Origin: Petaurus breviceps papuanus
Taxonomy: Eukaryota > Chordata > Mammalia > Diprotodontia > Petauridae
Reading direction: 5' to 3'
Assembly: GCA_028583685.1 (NCBI GenBank)
Contig: JAMXIF010000058.1
Span: forward strand, 11,323,890-11,387,889
DNA length: 64,000 nt
Shown: in pieces, positions 60,537 to 64,000 of the stretch
Layout of the letters: every line of letters begins with the position of its first letter
Numbering within the stretch: the first letter of the stretch is position 1
The notes under the pieces: model-generated
What the model was told of the DNA's origin: nothing
Seen by the model: the letters and a program-made list of their open reading frames with translations, nothing else
Database searches by the model: none
Made by a program: the position numbers and the translations under genes

Positions 60537-60554
60537 AACACACACACACACACA
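60506..60554 (+). repeat. (CA)n microsatellite
   Basis: About 24 units with AAAC interruptions. Confidence 0.95.
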
Positions 60555-60748
60555 ATCTCTGCCCCCCCCCCTTGCCCACCGCCCCGTGTATCCAGATTCG
60601 TATCGCGAATCCCCCAGCTTTCCCCAACCCCTGGAGTCCTCCTGGTCCTTCCCCATCACCCAATCTCCTGCACACGGTCATCTCCCATCCGCGGCTCCCG
60701 GAGCCCCGCATCCCTCAGCCCCAGCCGAGTCCCAGAGCCGGCTCTCAC

Positions 60749-60900
60749 CGTGCCCAGCTCCTGAGTCTCCGCTGGCTCTCGCTTCCCACGGGCTCCGCCT
60801 CCTGGCTCTGAGCCTCCGGCTCCAGCAAAACCTCCCCGCTCTGGGTCTCGGTCTCTGTCTCTCTCTGATGATTTTTCCCTCCCCTTCTACCTCCCTCTCT
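60749..60900 (-). other. PRRT4: probable non-coding exon 1 of PRRT4 and CpG-rich promoter
   Basis: A good donor (GGGCACG/GTGAGA) at 60748/60749 ends a GC- and CpG-rich segment that contains GGAGGCGGAGCCCG-type GC boxes. It would splice to the acceptor at 58973. The upstream border is a guess; the pyrimidine-rich block at 60860-60950 may be promoter. No TATA box is obvious. Confidence 0.5.
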
Positions 60901-61160
60901 CCCTCCCTCTCTCTCTCTCCTCCGTCCCCTTCTCCTCCCTCTCCCCTCACCCACCACATCAGCTGCCACTGTGGAGCCCAACACACGCACAGAACCACAT
61001 ACACTCAGTCAGTATTATCACTCAGTCCTATACACAGCTCACAAATACACAAGTCGCCCTCACACTCATGGCCACGCGTTATGCAATCAGCCATACACAA
61101 ATGCAGTTGCAGGCTGTGTTTAGGGTCTATTTCAACACACAATCACACACATCCTGTCAC

Positions 61161-61162
<2 letters not shown>

Positions 61163-61201
<39 letters not shown>
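61163..61201 (+). repeat. (CA)n microsatellite
   Basis: About 19 uninterrupted CA units within a longer CA-rich zone (60960-61260). Confidence 0.95.
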
Positions 61202-61203
<2 letters not shown>

Positions 61204-61623
61204 CTCAAAAACACAACCCTAGCAACCGTTCGAGTCACACACGTCAAACACAGCCCATTCATAAAGAGGCAGCAAACCCTGGGAAATCCCACTCTGCAAT
61301 GAAAGTAAAGATCCATTACCCGTGAGCTCCCTTAAAACATCTTCTCCCTGAGTTGGGCTTTTATGCCAGTCAGCTCTCTGAGCAGTGTAAGAGGCTGCAA
61401 AAGCTCTCCTCACCAAGTGTTGATTTGCTTTGTTTAACCGTATTTGTTGGTTGCAAGGGAAGATTCAATTAAGGGTGAAGGTTGACGAGTTAGGGAGACC
61501 CAACTGGGGAAAGAGACATGTAGGCAGGCAGACACAGAGACAAACGGACAGACAGACTATTAGGAAGACAAACAGAGACAGAGAAACACACAGAGAAAAG
61601 GAGAAACAGAGACAAAGAGAAGG

Positions 61624-61755
61624 GGAAGGAAAGAAGGAAGGAAGGAAGGAAGGAAGGAAGGAAGGAAGGAAGGAAGGAAGGAAGGAAGGAAGGAAGGAAG
61701 GAAGGAAGGAAGGAAGGAAGGAAGGAAGGAAGGAAGGAAGGAAGGAAGGAAGGAA
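61624..61755 (+). repeat. (GGAA)n microsatellite
   Basis: About 31 nearly perfect GGAA/GAAG units upstream of the likely PRRT4 promoter. A CAGACAGACA-rich purine zone leads into it (61520-61620). Confidence 0.97.
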
Positions 61756-61899
61756 CTACCTACTTTGTTCCAAATTCTTGCTAGGGGGCTAGGGGTGAAA
61801 TTAGTTCTGGGGCTATCCCAAGTGAGGGGTAAATCTTGCACCACGGGACTCATTCCCTTCCAGGTCTCCCTTCCCCTATTAATGTAAAAAAAAAGAAAA

Positions 61900-62130
61900 T
61901 CAAATCAGGCAGCCCACTTTTTAGTTTTGTAACTCTGGTTAAATCATTTTGACTCTTTGAGTCTCAGTTTCTTTTTCTGTAAAGCAGGGATAATGATGCC
62001 AACATGATCTACTTTACAGAGCAGTTATAAGGATCAAATGAGATGATATAAGTTTATAAAGAGTTGTCTAAACTTTAAAGTACCATATAAATGTCACCTC
62101 TTATTACCACTTATGTCACAGTACCATTGC
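61900..62130 (+). mobile_element. MIR-type SINE
   Basis: GAGTCTCAGTTTCTTTTTCT, GATAATGATGCCAACATGAT, AAGGATCAAATGAGATGATA: the 3' half of MIR, forward. Confidence 0.65.
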
Positions 62131-63059
62131 AAAGTAAGTGCTTTGTAAACTGCCTAACATTACATAAACTCAAGCCATTGGCGGAGTTTTTTAGTAGTGT
62201 TGAAGGAACAAAGTTAGGCACTCAAAGGTATTTTTAAAAACCCATTTCATTCCAGGATTTAATGCCATAAATTTACATTCAAAGCCCCTAAGCAAAGTTT
62301 CACAAAAGGGTCTCTCTCCAGCCACTTTCTCCACTTTCCCCAGAAAATTCCTTGCCCTGCCTCCTAAAGAACCATACTTTCTATTGTGGGTCCCTGAGCC
62401 CTAGAAGGTCTGCTTGGGTGATTGTTGCAATTGACATCAGGACTTATTTCCTGACCTTCTCCTTAAATATCTGAGGGCATTTTTCAGCTTGCTTGGGAAC
62501 ATTTTCCTTGAATCCTTCTTAGAGATTTTTCTTTGCTAAACACTTTTACTTAAACTAGAAAGACAAAAATAAATAAATTCAATAGGATTTGAAATACCAA
62601 AGCATTTTAATTTAAACAACATCCCCCTCCCCCCATGCATACACACACAGAGACACTTAAAATAGCAGGCATCTCCATCCCCCCTTTGCTCCTCCCCCAA
62701 AGCTAGAGTTTCCATCTCCAATATACAGCACACCTATGGCCCAGGGTGAATAGCTGTGATTCAAAAGCAGTCTAGAAAGCTAAATTCTAATCCTATTCTG
62801 CTACTAACTTGCTATTTAACACTGGACAAGTCACAATTTCTTTGAGACTCAGTTTGCTCATCCGTAAAATAATGGAGTTGAACTATATTGAGGTTCTTTT
62901 TATTTCAGAGACCAAGCCCTTAGTCAATCTATTAAAGTCTATGAGACCTCTTCTCAGAATAATGTTTTTAATGCATAATATAAAATAGGATTATAAACGA
63001 AAAATTATATTGAAATAAAGTTATCTATATACATACATATATACACACTTTACAAATAT
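62131..63059. other. upstream flank
   Basis: AT rich; a forward MIR-like fragment at 62760-62900. No gene. Confidence 0.45.
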
Positions 63060-63620
63060 CACATTTTATACAATTCAGCAAATTTTTACTAAGTTCCTAC
63101 TATGTTCTGAGCACTTTGCTACACTCTGGGAAAAGATGCAGAGTTTGTTTAGCTGCAAAATTTAGGACACAGGTGTTGTCCTCAAGAAACTTACATTCCA
63201 TAGTAGGTAAACAAAACATCAACACAGATAACTATAAGATTTACAGGGTAAGTTCATTAGAGTTTACAAAACAAAAGTACCCTGTGAATTATGAAGGATA
63301 AAAGTCGTTACTGGACAGGGTACTGAAGAGAAAGACTTCTAGAAGATAGGACATTTGAGTTGGACTTCATAGGTTGAGTAGGATCAATAGTCAAAGAACA
63401 GAAGGAAGGAAATTCCAGGCATAGAAAATGATGAAAGGAAAAGGCTTGGAGGCAGGAGAGATTTATGTGTTGAGGGAACAAAAAGTAGAACAATTTGGCA
63501 GTGTATGTGAAGGAAAACAACATGAGAAAAGGGCTAGAAAAATGAGGAGGTATCAGATTATGGAAGACCTTGAATGCCAGGCAGAGTAGGCCATAGGTAG
63601 CCATAGATGATTTTAGAGCA
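63060..63620 (+). mobile_element. old interspersed repeat, class uncertain
   Basis: TACTAAGTTCCTACTATGTT, GGAAATTCCAGGCATAGAAA and ACCTTGAATGCCAGGCAGAG follow a mammal-wide repeat seen in parts at 2230-2400, 8870-9000 and 12030-12170. I recognise the layout but cannot name the family safely. Confidence 0.45.
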
Positions 63621-63654
63621 TAATATTGACATAATATATGTAGAAGAATTTTTT

Positions 63655-64000
63655 TTTCTGTATTTATAAAAGCACTTTTTTGGGTAGCAAAGAATTGGAA
63701 ACAAAGTAGATGTCAATCAAATGAGGAATGGACATCAATATGAGATAAGTAAATGCAATAGATTATTACTGATCTGTAAGAAATGACAAATGTGATGAAT
63801 ATAGAGAAGCATGGAAAGATTTACATGATCCGATACAGAATGAAGTAAACTAAGAAAATAATATAAAAATGACTACAACAATGTAAATGGAAAGAACAGC
63901 AATGATAAAACCATCAAGAGAGATGTTGTGAAATTACTGTATACAGAACAATTATGGCTAAAATGAGAGATGAAAAGACACTGCCCCTACCCTTCCCATT
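63655..64000 (+). mobile_element. L1 3' fragment running off the window
   Basis: TAGCAAAGAATTGGAAACAA, AGAAGCATGGAAAGATTTAC, ACAATGTAAATGGAAAGAAC are L1 ORF2-end and 3' UTR text of the marsupial type. Confidence 0.7.

Larger units (their letters stand above)
58973..60748 (-). other. PRRT4 intron 1
   Basis: An L2-type end near 59180-59245, unique GC-rich text, a 10-N assembly gap at 60053-60062 and a CA microsatellite at 60506-60554. Confidence 0.5.

Noticed and set aside
60119-61302. Proline/serine/threonine-rich open frames on both strands
   Set aside because: They are driven by CA microsatellites and pyrimidine-rich promoter sequence.
61430-61792. Lysine/glutamate/glycine repeat ORF
   Set aside because: A translation of the GGAA microsatellite.

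Overview
This is nuclear DNA of a marsupial mammal. It holds tRNA-derived SINEs of the marsupial type (about 150 bp, ending in a CACTTAACCCCAATTGC-like core and an A tail), MAR1/CORE-SINEs, L1 3' ends of the marsupial kind, half-L1 (HAL1) elements, and old L2, MIR and CR1/L3 copies. The two host genes lie side by side on the minus strand in the order known from human 7q32 (LEP - RBM28 - PRRT4 - IMPDH1). An Australian marsupial seems slightly more likely than an opossum from the SINE sequence, but the species cannot be fixed.

Layout. RBM28 runs from its start codon at 37440 down to the left edge of the window. Sixteen coding exons can be placed with GT-AG borders and matching phases; they give 584 codons without a break and include four RRM domains. 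Two further C-terminal exons are tentative and the last exon or exons lie beyond position 1. Its introns carry nested repeats: an L2 cut by CR1 and SINE copies (4.96-6.77 kb), a full-length NDUFB7 processed pseudogene (15.2-15.7 kb), an L1 holding a HAL1 that itself holds a SINE (17.5-21.8 kb), a long inverted repeat (26.93-27.08 kb), an inverted SINE pair that fills most of intron 4, and a second HAL1 (30.97-33.49 kb). The RBM28 promoter (37.44-37.7 kb) is CpG rich, with YY1-, ETS- and CCAAT-type motifs.

37.7-46.3 kb is intergenic: a probable solo LTR (38.56-39.60 kb), many SINEs, a possible terminal exon on the plus strand (40.87-41.2 kb) and a small minus-strand ORF with a signal-peptide-like start (45.77-46.01 kb). 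Neither of the last two could be assigned to a family.

PRRT4 occupies 46.35-60.9 kb on the minus strand: a likely non-coding first exon, a signal-peptide exon, a short middle exon and one large exon with all the membrane segments and the cytoplasmic tail (849 residues in all). Its big intron holds a hAT-like foldback element, a dimeric SINE inserted as one unit, and a 130-base pure purine tract. The right end (61-64 kb) is upstream sequence with CA and GGAA microsatellites, old repeats and an L1 fragment; the next gene (IMPDH1 by synteny) is not reached.

The two genes do not work in one pathway: RBM28 is a nucleolar RNA-binding protein of ribosome biogenesis, PRRT4 a membrane protein of unknown function. 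No new multi-gene system is visible. The most unusual signals are the ORF1 stop shared by both HAL1 copies, the dimeric SINE, the 42-bp hairpin, and the unassigned secreted-protein-like ORF.
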